Part shown: one piece after another, positions 25,301 to 38,400 of the stretch
How positions within the stretch are numbered: the first letter of the stretch is position 1
Layout of the letters: each line of letters opens with the position of its first letter
NCBI RefSeq assembly: GCF_014805625.2
Contig: NW_023998415.1
Coordinates: forward strand, 39,602,319-39,666,318
DNA: 64,000 nucleotides
Direction: 5' to 3'
Source: Glossina fuscipes
Taxonomy: Eukaryota > Arthropoda > Insecta > Diptera > Glossinidae
Translations under genes and position numbers: made by a program
Notes under the pieces: model-generated
Seen by the model: only the letters and a program-made list of their open reading frames with translations
The model's database searches: none
What the model was told of the DNA's origin: nothing

Positions 25301-26654
25301 TCGTATGCAACATGTAAATTTATGCGAAAATTGTCTTAACAACATTTGGGATTTAACATGCAAAATAACAACGAAGCAACGACTATGACAAAAGAAAATT
25401 ATGAATATATGCTACAAATATCTCGATATCCATATTCTCACTCACAATCCATCGTTGTCATCATCAATATCAAACCTATGATCACAAAGCAGCCTTTCAT
25501 TGCAGCAAAAGCTAAAGTGTACAAAGAGTATACATATGTACACCCATATAAATATATATATTTATAATAAAAAGTCATTTGTTTCACTGTATGTATATAC
25601 GTAGTTGTGCCTATTATGTGTGAATTTACTAATAGTGATCCAGAGAGGGCAAGTAGTAGTATAGTAACAATACAATTGAATGAATCATTATTGATGAGAG
25701 AAGAAGTTTAAAAACGCAATGCATAGCAGCCGCATAATCACATGATAGGTCAAATTGCTTTCCCACAAATTTAATCACTTGAACTTATCATTCAAATTAA
25801 ACACTTCCCCGAATGTGCCTGGGAGGAACGGTTACTTGAGTAACGAAAGCACGATTTGTGATCGCAAGCAAAACAGCAGACAGCAGATGATGCTTTGAAT
25901 TGCTATGTTACATATATATCTAGTTATGTTATATACATCTAGTAATCTAGTATTTAGTAATGATATATATATTTAAGTGCTTAATATTAAATATATGTAT
26001 ATCATATATCATAATAGTAGCTTTGCTGCATGCAAGGTAATAAAGGTAGGGTACCTAAATGATTCTTTGTTTTTTTTTTTTTTTTTTTTGTATAACATCA
26101 AAGCAGTCAAGGATGGTAAGTCCGAAAACGCATTTCTCCCCTCTCCTCCATGGATTAGTGTCATTAAGAATATGTTGTGCAAATTTTATTTAATTTTGCA
26201 ATACATTCACAAATGAAATGAAGTGATCTTATCGCAATCTGTCGCAATTATTCAATTTCGGCTACTCCGGACCAAGTAGGTCTTTTTCTTTCAGAATATT
26301 TTTGCGCTGAATTGGCTTACAATAGAGTAGGTACATAAAACGAAACAAGTAGCTGTAGTTTTGAATATCCACCACTAGCATGCGACATTAATGTTTAATT
26401 ATAAAATCCCGAATGATTCATTCACTCTTTATATCCTCTATCATATCTCATATTATCATACAACGTCCATATTTCATAAGCGCTTTGCAGGGAATTGTCC
26501 AGAACTAAGAACTTACGTACAATCACTTCTATTATCAAACTAGATGTTGACTGTTGACACAAATTCCGATGTTATAACAACAATCAATAACTCCGGTTTA
26601 ACTTGACATTTTCTTTGTAATTTCATCGTAACGCTTATAACGCTAAATAGTATT
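22391..26654. other. AT-rich non-coding stretch with microsatellites
   Basis: Holds short TA runs (about 23409-23422, 23794-23815), poly(A) followed by (AAT)n at about 23873-23911, an 8-bp minisatellite (listed separately), poly(T) at about 25000-25016 and 26068-26089, and TA-rich sequence at 25905-25980. Overlapping frames of 96-114 codons at 24421-24946 on both strands read through CATA/TGTA-rich sequence and resemble no family I know. Part of the missing 3' half of the mariner that starts at 27240 could lie near 26200-26650, but I could not recognise it. Confidence 0.5.
24289..24328. repeat. 8-bp minisatellite (AACAAGGC/AGCAAGGC)
   Basis: Five consecutive 8-bp units: AACAAGGC twice, AGCAAGGC twice, then the diverged AACCAGTC. 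CCAAGCC/CAGTCAGC sequence of similar composition follows. Confidence 0.9.
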
Positions 26655-27240
26655 GAATTTTGATTCTTTATTCCTTCGCCAATTTGGTTCTAGGGTATAA
26701 TCATCAATCCATGTCTTATCCATTGCGTCATCTCTCGTATGAAAAAATCCTTTTTATTTCACCAAAAACGTTGTTTTTGGTTAACAGTCAGAAAATGCGG
26801 GACCCACTTCGAACACACCTATCTCGTTGATAAGTGGTCAGGCAAAATGGTGGACGAACTGGCTTTTGATATGTATAGGGTGACAGCTATCACACGCAAC
26901 TTCACTTTTCGGTGTTCGAAGAGGACTTTGTGAATTTTTTTTTTTAGGTGTTTTTTGCAGCAAATGCCCAATTCGGGTAAACCGAGGAATCGGTGTCGTC
27001 TTCGTTTAAAATTAACAAAGCACCTGTATATTAAAAAGCAGCATTTAATGAAGAGAAAGGAAATTCCAAGTTTTTGCATTGGTCTGAAGATAACAAAAGT
27101 AACGCTGCGCGCCACAGTAATTGTAACCATGAAATTGCGGCATATATCGTTTAAAGATTGATACTATCCAGAAGTCATACAAACCTATCGACCATGACGA
27201 TATACATATGTCAGATGGAAGGAAGACTTAATAAGTTATG
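26655..27240 (-). mobile_element. Partial mariner relic, 5' half
   Basis: On the minus strand this reads as the N-terminal half of a mariner transposase. IHKVLFEHRKVKLR (about 26890-26935) belongs to the helix-turn-helix region. TLYISKAS and DHLSTR follow (26819-26870). After frameshifts comes MDKTWIDDYTLEP (about 26685-26723), matching the first catalytic block that family members write as MDETWIHHY, with Asp retained and Glu changed to Lys. Homology fades below about 26655, so the second and third catalytic residues are absent. The 5' flank (27120-27240) aligns with the 5' flank of the relic at 42900-43760: both carry CATGAAATT, ATCG-TTAAAGA and CGATATA at similar spacing. The two are therefore copies of one subfamily. 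A poly(T) of 11 interrupts it near 26935. It is non-functional. Confidence 0.72.
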
Positions 27241-30131
27241 TGGTATTGAGATCATACATCTTAGAGAAACCGCATTCTTTTCCATGTATGTCTAACACGT
27301 TACATATATTGGATGCACATTACCGATATGTTTTAAATGAGTTTAAAATATTTCTAGGAATTTTGATGATTTTCGAAAATCCAGAAACAAGGGACCCAAC
27401 GAATTACGGAACAACGATAGTTGAAACTCTCCAAAATTTATGATAATAAAAATTTAAATACTCTTTAAAATAATGCATGTGATGCGTACTTAAGGGTGTT
27501 ACAAGCAAACATAAACACTAGACTATTGTAGAATGACGTTATATATATTAGCTATCACTTCAGGTGTAGAGTAAAAGTTTACAGGTCGTTAAGAAAAAGG
27601 GAAGAAAGCAACAACGTTCTAAGCTTATTTTTAAGGAAGAAAAATTGTCGACATCAACGGTATGCGAAAAAAAAAAAAAAAAAAAAAAAATGAGGAAAAA
27701 AAAACTGCATTTTATTTTCGTTATAAAGCACTCTTGTCAGAAAATATAAAATAAATGATGAGAACATTTGTTTGCGAAGAGTAAATGTTCTCCATTTTTA
27801 GGAGAGAGGATTAATTTGCCCGTAAGGAAAATAATTTATGGTTTTAAGGACAGTATACTCTACTTCGCGGAAAGATTAAACGATAATGTAAACTAAAATA
27901 CTTTAGTAATTAGTCACTTAATTAGTTTGCTTAGCATGCAGCTAATGTGAGAGCAGATAGCCACAGTCATTTATAAACAACTGACCTGTGATACGTAAAT
28001 AAACTGAAATGTTTAACTAATATTTTCATAAATAATTCAAACGCTTAAAAAAGAAACAAAATCGTTAAGTGTTTAATATTCAATTCTGTTAAGCGATGAA
28101 TCTTTTGGGAATTTAAATGAACATATCAAAATGAAATATTTTGTGTCCACCCACTTACTTGGCCAAGGACATTAAATTCAACTTACTATTCTATTTGCAA
28201 CAAATAAGGAATAAGTGTATTACCTTTAATGGTAAAACCATGCTGCTGTCGTTCATCGTTTGCAAGGAATGTTGATACCAAGAGACAAGGATAGAATTGC
28301 GTAATTAAAGTTATTTTAATATGCAATGAATCCATTATTAAACTTAATTAAAATAAATGGCGAAATTCTTCTTCTACGCCCCTTTACTTTTCGTCTGTCC
28401 ATCGATCTTGAACCGAAATTTTAGGCAAGCTAAAAACGAACTTAGTCCAAGTAAAGAAGGGAAAAATTGACAGTTTTCTTTTTTTTCCGAAAGATGTCCT
28501 CAGGATATCCAATAGAGATATCAAAGAAATAATAATTTGCTGCACCTTTTAATCAGGAATCGTCTTCATGCTTTAATTGTTTGTAATAAAAAATTCGACC
28601 TAAACTAAATTTTTTATATCATGCTTGGCTCTCTCCGCCCGTCTTTTTTCCCTTTTGATTAATGATGATGAACTTTTGCTGTCAAGAGAACGTTATATCA
28701 AAAGTTATCACTAACAGTGCTTGGAACAATCAAAAAGATGGTTATCTAAATAACTGTATTTACCTTAAGTACACTACGTCAAGTTCATTTGCATAGATTA
28801 GAGTTGGCTAGCGTTTGCGGTTTCCATCAATAATTAATGGCTTAATAATTGCCCACCAAATTGTTATACAGCCCCTCTAAATGTAGGCCATTAATTCCCC
28901 AAAGCAGCTTGGACAAGCTCAAGCCGGCGAAATGATGATAAGCGAATAAATTAGATAATAAGCAAGCAGCTAAGAATGCGTTGTTGAATATATTCAAATG
29001 AATTAAATATTTCTACGACAATTTTTTATGATATTGTGCACTTTTTATGAGTTACCCTTAACTTAAATGCCATTAACCTTTGATGCTAGGATATAAGAAT
29101 GTTAGGACATAGGATTTTTGTTTTTTTTTTTTTTTAATTAAAAAATATTTTATTTCTTTATATTACTGAGGAAATTCTGCTTCATTTTGCAAAATTCTCA
29201 AATGAAATTTTTTTTTAATTTGACTGTAGAAAGCAAGTAAATTTAATTAGCAGATTTATCATACGTGTTCGCCTATATACGCGTATACTTAACTATATGA
29301 TTACAATATATTATAGTATAAAACAAAGGATGCTGCCGATGGCTAAATTAAAGTGAAATCAATGTTTAATTATGGTTTAAATCTTAACCAATCGATTCAA
29401 TTGTAAATATATTTAGACTTTAAATGAAATCCTAAAATTAGACTATAATTTTGACAACAGCACATAAGCCTTAGGGTATACTATTCATTTTCTTTTTTCT
29501 TGTGAATTGCAGAAATAATTAATAAGAAATTTAAATAATATAGAGATTAGTGTTAAAAAAGTGAAGAGAGAAAAATATGTAAGAATTTGAAAACTTTCCT
29601 GGCGCATTTTAAACATACACTTGACAAGTGAGTCGAAACTAGATGAAAAGGAAATTATTTTCTGCGAATAAATACGTATTTCATTAACACACAACAATGA
29701 AATGCTAAGTCTGACAATTGAGGTGTGGAAAGGAAGTCTTTCATTTTCTTCTTTTAAGTCTATTCTTTTTTTTTGCTTAACGAAAGTACTGAAAAATATA
29801 AAAATATATACCTGACATGATGAGTGCTTTCAAATGTAACAACAGCAACAAGAACAGCAACAACAACAACAGCAACAACAACAACTATGAATGACTGACT
29901 GAATGTATGAATGAGGTGAAGTCAAATTTTACAACACAATAAATGACGGAAATGAAAGAAGTATAAATACAAAAAAAAAATAAAAATAAAAAAGAAGAAA
30001 ATAATAATAATAAAAAATCTTACATGTACGTGTAATCGTAGAGTGGAGAGTAAATGTATGCGTACATTAAATGTTAACGGAAATGTGTTTTAAATATGTG
30101 TATACAAAAGAGTAGGTGGCGGTATGGTCTA

Positions 30132-30132
<1 letters not shown>
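27241..30132. other. AT-rich non-coding stretch, no gene recognised
   Basis: Poly(A) at 27667-27690, poly(T) at about 29120-29135, an interrupted CAA/CAG trinucleotide run at about 29838-29886, and A-rich sequence at about 29970-30017. Open frames are below 80 codons. Around 28380-28410 a TTCGTCTGTCCATCGATC string faintly recalls the fly repeat family, but the flanks do not support a call. Confidence 0.55.
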
Positions 30133-30173
<41 letters not shown>

Positions 30174-30273
30174 NNNNNNNNNNNNNNNNNNNNNNNNNNN
30201 NNNNNNNNNNNNNNNNNNNNNNNNNNNNNNNNNNNNNNNNNNNNNNNNNNNNNNNNNNNNNNNNNNNNNNNNN

Positions 30274-30307
<34 letters not shown>
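30133..30307. other. Assembly gap (100 N) inside a poly(A) tract
   Basis: A run of 41 A (30133-30173) precedes exactly 100 N (30174-30273), and 34 A follow (30274-30307). A round 100 N is a usual placeholder for a gap of unknown length, so the true length of the A tract is not known. Poly-Lys frames over this region are artefacts. Confidence 0.95.
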
Positions 30308-30312
<5 letters not shown>

Positions 30313-31634
30313 GAAAAAAAGACTTAAGACTATAATTTCAGTTTCTGTTTACTTTTTTAACAGTATACATTTGAAATGAATTGCTTACAAGAATTACTGC
30401 AGCAAAAAATAAAGAAAGAAAATACAAATAAATAAAGGAGGGAAAAAGAAATTTTTTTAAATAAAGAACTGTAAACAATTTAATGAATTCAAAACTCGAA
30501 AAATATCCACTTACATACCTACCTCCTGATTATTAAATAAAGTATTGTATTTTTGATTAGCTGTATTAACAGTGCCACTAGCACATTCTACTACAAATTC
30601 GCCCATGTTGATGACAAATGAAACAACAGAGAAAGTTATTATATTTGCTCTTGTGACAAATCTATGTACATCTAAATCTCAGCCGTACATTAATTTAATA
30701 ATTGAAATGACGTTAGTCGAACAAAACGACATTAATATTTATATCAAATTTTAGAAGCCATCTCCCATGACCTAAAATAGCCTTTTCCGAAATTCTTCAA
30801 TTCAAACTTGAACTTTCCATTTGCGATTTTTAGATGAAAAATCGAAACGCATTAAGTTTTGAATAAATCAACTGCCGAGAGTTATTTGCTGATCATATAA
30901 GACCAAGAGATAAAGTGCTTCTTCCTCGAAATTAGTTAATATAAAGGAAAAAAAAAATACAGTTACACTAAAGAAATCCTTACTAAAATTCTTGTGAAGA
31001 CTTACTTATCGAAACTGATGCTGATATTATGCCTCGAGCCACTCTATAGCTTATCCTACCTGCTACAGTCCCTTTCAGAGTCCGTCATATAAAACCATAT
31101 ACGCCAAGTACTTTTGACAGAAATTTTATATTTTCGATAAGAGATGGTGACAAAAAACAGCTGGTAAAACTTCGATAACAGGTCTCCTTGATTAACTTGA
31201 CAGAAAACAAAAAAAAAAAAACAAAGGAAATATATATACAAAAAAGATTGATAAGACGAAATTAAAACAAGAGAACTTAGGCACTCTTGCTTCTTTTTCA
31301 TTTTGCATTCATAGTTAGAGTGATAGAACATATTTTCCTATTCGTCGTATGCATCCGTCTGGAACTTTGCCTTTTTACAACTCACAGTAACATTATTAAC
31401 TTCAACAAAGGAATATTGCTTTTTTTCTCCTTTCCGTTCCATTCCCCTCTCCCGGCCAATCATTTTTTGTGTGGGAAAATACAGCCATTTTAAATGCTAA
31501 TGCCAGCAGACATCAATGGTAAATATTGTACAAAAGACTTTAACTTGAGCTAACAAATATATATCAGCGTATATGCATATTCTACAGATTCTTTACGTGT
31601 TATATAAACATAAAAGGATTTTTATTTATTTCTA

Positions 31635-31667
<33 letters not shown>

Positions 31668-34600
31668 TATCTAAAAGGAATAACATGCAACATGATAATA
31701 TTGCTATTATAAATAAAGTAATGTTTTACAACAACTGTTAGATATCAGAGAGGGTGGTTATATTAATCGTTAAACAGAAAAAAATGTTTAAAGAGATCTC
31801 AGTGCCTCAAGAGTTTTGCTCAAAAGGATAAATAATAAAGAAATTTCAAAGAGATGACCTCTTTACAAAGGAAATTTTCTAAATATCCAATCTAAAGCGT
31901 TTTAACAATTTATGTGACATAATATTGCAAAAGGCTTTTTGTTTCTATATACATCATAAGGCGTGTACTAGTTCTGTCAAACGTTCACAGCACATTCATC
32001 GAGGAATTGCTAATACATAGACATTCGCTAAGCAGAAGTAGCGGAAATCATTCAATCAAGTCTGTCTCTCTGACTGTTCGCGTGTTCAAAGCATAATAGC
32101 CATGCCGAAGGAAAGTTTTCGAAAACTAATACGCTCTCAACTTTTTCATCGCATCACCTTAGATCTAGATATCTTTTCCTGAATACGTGAGCTATTATTA
32201 AAGGGTCTTAGTTACGAAATTTAGATTTAGATTAGGGCACATTTAATATTATGAGTACAAATGAGTCGTAGAAGATATTTATTTTATTCTGCAAAATGGC
32301 AAGAAAATCGTAACATAAAGTATACTTCAAAGCTAAATAGTACATTTTCGTATATTTTTGGGTGCGCATGAATTTCGTCTTGAAAGATCAAGAGGTTGTT
32401 AAGGGCAGTTTCAAGATTCGGTCTATTCTTCGCATTTCTCGTAAGAACAATAGGCGTTACCGATTGATTAATTGAAACGAATGTAGTCGACCATAAAAGT
32501 CGACCTATTTGAAGATCAAAAAAATGTATCGATCATAGTTCAATAAGATACGATATACCAAAAACATTTAATACTCGTAACGTGCGCTACAGTTAATAAT
32601 TAAAAGCCTATGGCGACCTCAATTACTACGGCAAAGTATATAAACATCGTTCTCAGTCGTTGTAATTCCAATCTGTAACTTGATGGAAATATGATTCAAC
32701 GCGTATCTGATATACAGCATATACGATACAATATATTATGATGGAGATATTAGGCGAGTCGGATCGAGCCGAATTTCACTTTTTTTAATGACTCGCAAGT
32801 AATATAAAGGAACACATATATTTGTTTGCATTATAGCTCTATCTCTCTAACTTTTCATTTTCATTTTATTTTTCTTTACCTTTCTCAGTTTGTTATAAAA
32901 AACATTTCATACGATTCTTTTCAAAGTGAAAGGCTACTATGCAAAATTAATCAAAAGTATCGAGAACTTTTAACTAATTGAAGCTCAGTTACCTCAAGCA
33001 ATTTACTGAATTCTATCAAGTTTTTCATAAGCAAATGCCCAAGAGTAACTAACGTAGCATTGTTTTTGTAACAAATCGTGCTCGATTGCCCAATTCAGGA
33101 TTTACAATATGATAATCAAATTTGCTTTTATCAAGAGTTCAGTTCTAGCAATAGATAATAAATCATTTTAAAAGAATACGAGCACAATTAATTACTTTAT
33201 TAAAAACGAAATCAAATGAATTTATACATCATCACCATTTGTTATTTTAGTGAAAAGATATCTCAAGAAATAAACTATGCATAGCAAGAAGAAAATAAAT
33301 CGCTAAGGCATTCTCCTTCTTATTTAAACTTAAGTGGTCTTGTCTTTATTTAAATCAAGCAAAAAAATAAAAAAGAAGAAGAAGAAGAAGAAGAAAACAC
33401 TACGAAAGAAGAGGTCTTTTATTTTTCAAAATATTATTATTTAACTGTCAGCTTTTCAATTAGTGTAACATACTTTCAGGATAACTGCTAGTAATAATTC
33501 ATACCATATTTTTGAGATAATATTATTATTTAATATTTTGTCAGAACTGCATTGCCAGGCCGTGCCGTACGTATCTTTAAATGTTTCTTTCTCTCGGTTG
33601 ACAGGTAAGAAGAAAAATAAGAAAAATCCAAATAAAAATTATAGTTGGCTTAATGTTGTTTTTTTTTTTACTATCGAAACGAAATATATGCAGCACGTAT
33701 TTACTGAAATTTGTAGATTACCAACGAAAATGTACCGAAATAAACGAAGATCTCATCCTAGGATTGGACTCCTTTCCTTTTCTTTTTAACTATCGCTTCT
33801 ACGTTCGAGGCCACGTTTGAAGGAAACGATTTCAGGCTATATACATATATATATATATATAATATGTATATTTTGCGGAAATATTTCATTTCCATCTAAT
33901 AAAAAATAAATCCAGTTAACATTGAAAAAGTGTTTGAAATTCAGGTTTTATTTCTTCTTATTATTCTTCTTCTTTCCTTTTTTTTTTTCGTTGGAAAAGA
34001 AATCACCGGCAACCAACAGTATTTTCAATTTGAGAATATATAGCGCATTTAATAGGAAAGTAAGAAAGCGAACAAAAAAAAATTGGTTACTATTGTTACA
34101 AGACATTTATAAATGATGACCTTTTTGGCCAAAACGAAAGTATGTGTACATGAATGAATACTAAGCAGAAGAAATCCTTTAACTAAAGCCAGAGAGTAAA
34201 GAGTAATTTCTGAACACATATCAAATCTTACTTCTCTAGGAGCGAATAACGACGAATAACAAAAACAGAAATTAGAAACCAAAACCAAAAAAAAAAAACA
34301 AAAAATGACATCAAGTAAAGTGGCTCTGCTTTTTCTTCAAAAAAAAAAAATTCTTAATGTTACGTTCTTGAAAGCATTTTTAGTAAGAAAGCATAATACC
34401 TGCTGATATAATAGCTTAGCATCGTGAAGTGGTTTTTCTACAGCATACTTGATTTATAGGTTGGAATAATGGAATTAAAGAATTGAGTGTATTTTTCGTA
34501 GTTTAAAACTTTTTTTAAATGTAATCGATAAGAACACAACAGCAGATATTGTAAATATTCATGGAGGCTTATTTGAAATGAATATTCCCTTACATTATCG

Positions 34601-35084
34601 TTAAACCTTACACAAGCCTTTTTCTAGGTAAGAGTTCGTTGTTTTAATGCTCCTCCCCTTAATAAACACATCAGATGCATGTAAACCAAAACGATCTAAG
34701 CTTATTAAAAATATACTTTTGCTGGTTTGACCAAAATAAAGACATGCCTAAGCTATAGCTAAGTAAGCTTTATAGTTAAGGTGTAAAATGAAAGTAAATG
34801 ATTTTCATTTCATATGCTAGCATAAATTTTGATATTTCATATGCTGACATATATTTGCAAAATAATTACATAATAAAATGTCATAACACAAGGTATATTT
34901 CCATTGCTCAGCGAATTCAAGAATTAATTTCGTCCTTTAATGTTTTTTTTTTTCTGTTTTGTTTTTCTTTAAATATAAAGACAAAAATGCTACACAGTAA
35001 ATAACATCATATAATCTCTGGAACATTTGTTCTAGATACGAGCATAGCACCCAGATTGGCTTAAAATAAGCTCACCTTTTATTA
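30308..35084. other. AT-rich non-coding stretch, no gene recognised
   Basis: Poly(T) at 31636-31661, a (GAA)n run at about 33376-33395, a TA run at about 33843-33860, and A-rich tracts at about 34288-34310 and 34340-34350. A direct repeat of AGTCGACC lies at 32485-32492 and 32498-32505. Frames of 60-91 codons are unsupported. The segment 31980-32160 has more even composition and an ATG-initiated short frame at about 32102, but I could not match it to a family. Confidence 0.55.
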
Positions 35085-35306
35085 CGCCAATGGGTTCAGA
35101 ATCACTTTCTTCTAAATCGCTTTAAGGTCATCTGTTTGTCTGATTCTCTTGTATTCGACCTACAGTTAGCAAGTTTTGGGCTATTGTAGTGAAATTTGCT
35201 ACACAGACTGACACAACGGCGCACGCTATCGCAAACGACTCGAATCGATGCACATTTTCAAAAAAACTTGCAATTTTCAAAATCCTTAAACAAAACTCAT
35301 TCTGTA

Positions 35307-35339
<33 letters not shown>

Positions 35340-36335
35340 TTCGCCAGAGAAATAAATTCCAAGACTAAACTCTTAAAAGCACTAGCATCTAAGGCTATCT
35401 GCCTTTATTAAAAACTCTACCGCAATTGAGATTCGAACCCACGACCACTGAGTTGCTAGTCGAGACTCTTGCCTACTCGGCCACCCAGGCGGATGGACTC
35501 TGTAATTATACTTCGACAATTGGTATGAAAAATTTTTGGAACCCCTTCTCAAATAACTCTTCGTATCAAAACTGAATCCCTGTATGATAAAAAGGTATAA
35601 TTTTCAATATTTCATTATGAAAATTGACTCATAACCGTAAATTGACAAAGATATCAATCCTGGCGAATTTGAATCACGTGAGTCCATCTTTTGAACATTA
35701 CCGCATATAGGGATTCTCAGGACATGTAAACCCTTTGATATCAGAAGGGTCTATAAATGGTAACGTTTTATGATGAAAACTTGTTCATGAAAGTAATTTG
35801 GCATAAAAATTAAGTGGACCAAATTTCAATCACACTGTATTTTTTGGACCCCAGTCATATAAGATTTCTGGTAAATAGTAAATTCTCAGAAAAGGATATA
35901 ATTCTTAATATATTAAATGAGGAAAATTGGTCCATAGTAGCAATTCAGCAAAAAAAAATTAAAAGTAGAAAATTTGGATAAGATGGGATCATTTTTTAGA
36001 CCCTAACCTATATGAAGGGTTATCATTAAAAGCAATCTCTTATATGGAGAGAAAGTTTACGTTCCCGTTTTCTATGACGGAAATTGAAAAATAATAACAT
36101 TTTTAAGAAGTAAATTATGTTTCCCAAATTTGGATAACGCCATATGACATATCGGTAATGCTTCAATATTCAGGTTGTCATGAAAATATGGGATTTGCAT
36201 GAAGGTAATGTGTAATTTTTGATTATCATTCTCAAAACAAGTGAATGTAAATGTACTAGGCGAAGTAATTTACGAGAACTAATGATCGGCCTTGCCCGAC
36301 TATATAATATTCTTACTTGTTTTCTCGTACTAATT
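35085..36335 (-). repeat. Fly interspersed repeat, copy 3 (interrupted by a SINE)
   Basis: Read on the minus strand it begins AAAACAAGTAAG (about 36313-36324), then TATATAGTCGGGCAAGGCC and GATCATT. On the + strand its far side carries GTTCAGAATCACTTTCTTC and GGTCATCTGTTTGTCTG (about 35093-35138), the same landmark seen in copies 1 and 4. Without the SINE and its duplicated target the copy is about 1.05 kb. The interior (35510-36250) holds short stretches of AAATTTGG- and GGACC-containing sequence, with no open frame. It has no recognisable coding capacity and its class is unknown. This is the best preserved AACAAGTAAG edge in the window. The right-hand limit is clearer than the left. Confidence 0.6.
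35301..35509 (-). mobile_element. tRNA-derived SINE with (AAT)n tail and 11-bp target-site duplication
   Basis: The element lies at 35312-35498 and is transcribed on the minus strand. Its head is tRNA-like. An RNA polymerase III A box TGGCCGAGTAGG lies at 35472-35483 and a B box GGTTCGAATCTC at 35428-35439, spaced as in tRNA genes. The head resembles tRNA-Ser/Leu (GTGGCCGAGT...GGGTTCGAAT), but the acceptor and anticodon stems pair poorly, so it is not a functional tRNA. An unrelated body of about 90 bp (35339-35427) follows, and the 3' end is an (AAT)n tail (about 35308-35338). The direct repeat TCTGTAATTAT flanks it at 35301-35311 and 35499-35509, which is the target-site duplication expected of LINE-mobilised SINEs. 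The duplication partly merges with the AAT tail. It sits inside the fly repeat copy at 35085-36335 and is therefore younger. The family name is unknown. Confidence 0.8.
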
Positions 36336-37773
36336 CAACTCGTTCTTAAGTAAGGCGTTTTTTTTCTTTTTGTTTTTTTTTTAAATTTCAAACATTCATC
36401 TTCTCCTATAAGAAACATACGAAGTATGGAATAGAGAAAAAGAGCCACGTCCAGCCAGATTTGATGGATCTGATGGTTGCGATGGAGTTCTTGGCAAACA
36501 ACGTTTCAGTTTTGCTGTTGTAAGATAAATTGATAAGAAAAAAAAGAATGTTTCTTAAGTTTAGTGTATTTTTGTCATTATTGGGATCCAATTTTACTTA
36601 GTGACTGCTAGTTTAGCTACATTGGACCGTCCTTCGTCCATTGTTACATTCATCATAATCGTATTACATAAAATTCTTATACCTTTTAATCATTTCCTTA
36701 AATAGATATTTAAGAATTGACAAATTGACTGATTCGTCATGTTGTTTTTTCCCGAAATCATGCAAAACACATTTGCTATTTGAATGAACGAAAGTACTGA
36801 TCGAGCGATTTGTTTGAATGTGAAAGTGTCTTGAAAAGAAAGATGGGAGAGTATTGCACTAGCAATAGCAAGCATACCTTTATTGCTGCCAATGCTGGGC
36901 TTATATATATCAGGCTAAGAAGTTTTCGTTTGATTTCGTGCCTTTCTCGTACTTTTTTAACAGCATTTAAAATTACCTAACAGTTTTATATCACCCGTTT
37001 AAATCCCCCGATATAAGCATAAAAGAATATTTAAAGGATATTTCAATGAATGTGATTGTTATGACATTAAACAAACGCCAAACGTTATAAATATAATAAA
37101 CGAAAAAAAAAAAAAAAAAAAAAAAAAATAAATAAATAAATGAAAACAAAACATAATCATAAAAAATTATTATAATTTAACAGGAACAATAAATGGAAAT
37201 GAAAATAAATAAAATTATGCAAAAGTGGAAGAAACGCCCATCACACACGTATATATGTAAACATATACAATAGAAAGCGGAAAGGGAAGCGCAAAAATAA
37301 AAAGAAAAAAAGATTTAAAAAAATCCTTAGCAAACAGACGAAAAAAATACTGTCGAGAAAAAACGTCGGGCAGAAGTAAAAATAACACAGAATAAATGAA
37401 AATTGTTTGAGAGTTTTAAAAATCAGCGAAATGTAACAAATTTACATCAGAATAAGTTGTTTTGTATAGCGCCTTTAAGTAGACAAATATTAAAAAATAA
37501 AAATAAAAAATAAAAATATGAACGAGTATAACAAAGCTGCTGCAAAACTTTTACTAGCGTTGCGAGTTAGAACAATGAAAACCATGACAAGCATCGTTCA
37601 TGATGCTACAAAATGATGAAAATTATCATAATACATAAAAAAATGGTGAAGCGATGAAAATTATCATAAGGCAACAAATAAATTCAAATACCACAAGGTA
37701 CAGTTTACAAGGAACCCAGTCCGTATATTTTATTATATTGCATTACTATTATTATTTTATATACATAAATATA

Positions 37774-37804
<31 letters not shown>

Positions 37805-38400
37805 CGGGAATATATATAAAAACATATTGTCTAATATGTAAATTTCAAATCAGTTAGACGAAGAACCAGCAGTTGGTTCAGGTTGGTTCAACTTAAGTAG
37901 ACAAAATATAAAACGAAAGAGAGTCAAGACAGAGAGAGAGAGAAAGAAAGAGAGAGAGAGAAAGAGAGAAAGAGAGAGAGAGAAGCAATTCAATTTTCCA
38001 TTTCCATCCACTCCCAAGTATTACTTCTTTTCATCTTATATCTATAGTATACGTTATTATTTCAAACCGTGCACGAAGAATGCGAACCCATCAAATTAAA
38101 ATAATTGCATTATTTTACCTATATCTACTGACTCCTTTATTTAAGCCCGTCTATCTATTGTTTTGTTTATATTAGTTACTATCACAAAGAAGAAGAAAAA
38201 AATCCGAATTATTATACCTTTTCTGTCCATTTCAAGCCAAAGCATTGTATAAAAATAAAAAAAATTTTAAAGAAAGACAAAGGCAAATAAAATTTACATA
38301 AATATAGTGAATGCACAAACATCAATGTTTTGCACAAATTGCATTATCGCGTTTCTCATAACCAATTATCATTAGTATACGTTTCTATTGCATCTAAAAG
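36336..38400. other. AT-rich non-coding stretch with microsatellites
   Basis: Poly(A) at 37103-37128, a (TA)n cluster at about 37768-37805, and an (AG)n-rich tract at about 37932-37984. Frames of about 60 codons on the minus strand (36406-36591, 36690-36875) are unsupported. Confidence 0.55.

Noticed and set aside
30096..30379. Several overlapping Lys-rich frames
   Set aside because: They are translations of poly(A) and of the 100-N gap.
33538..33789. Possible exon with GGTAAG donor near 33604
   Set aside because: The frame continues through the putative donor into a Lys/Asn-rich stretch, and no acceptor or partner exon could be identified.
35418..35492. A tRNA gene on the minus strand
   Set aside because: A and B boxes are good, but the acceptor and anticodon stems do not pair properly, and the unit continues into a SINE body with an AAT tail and target duplication.
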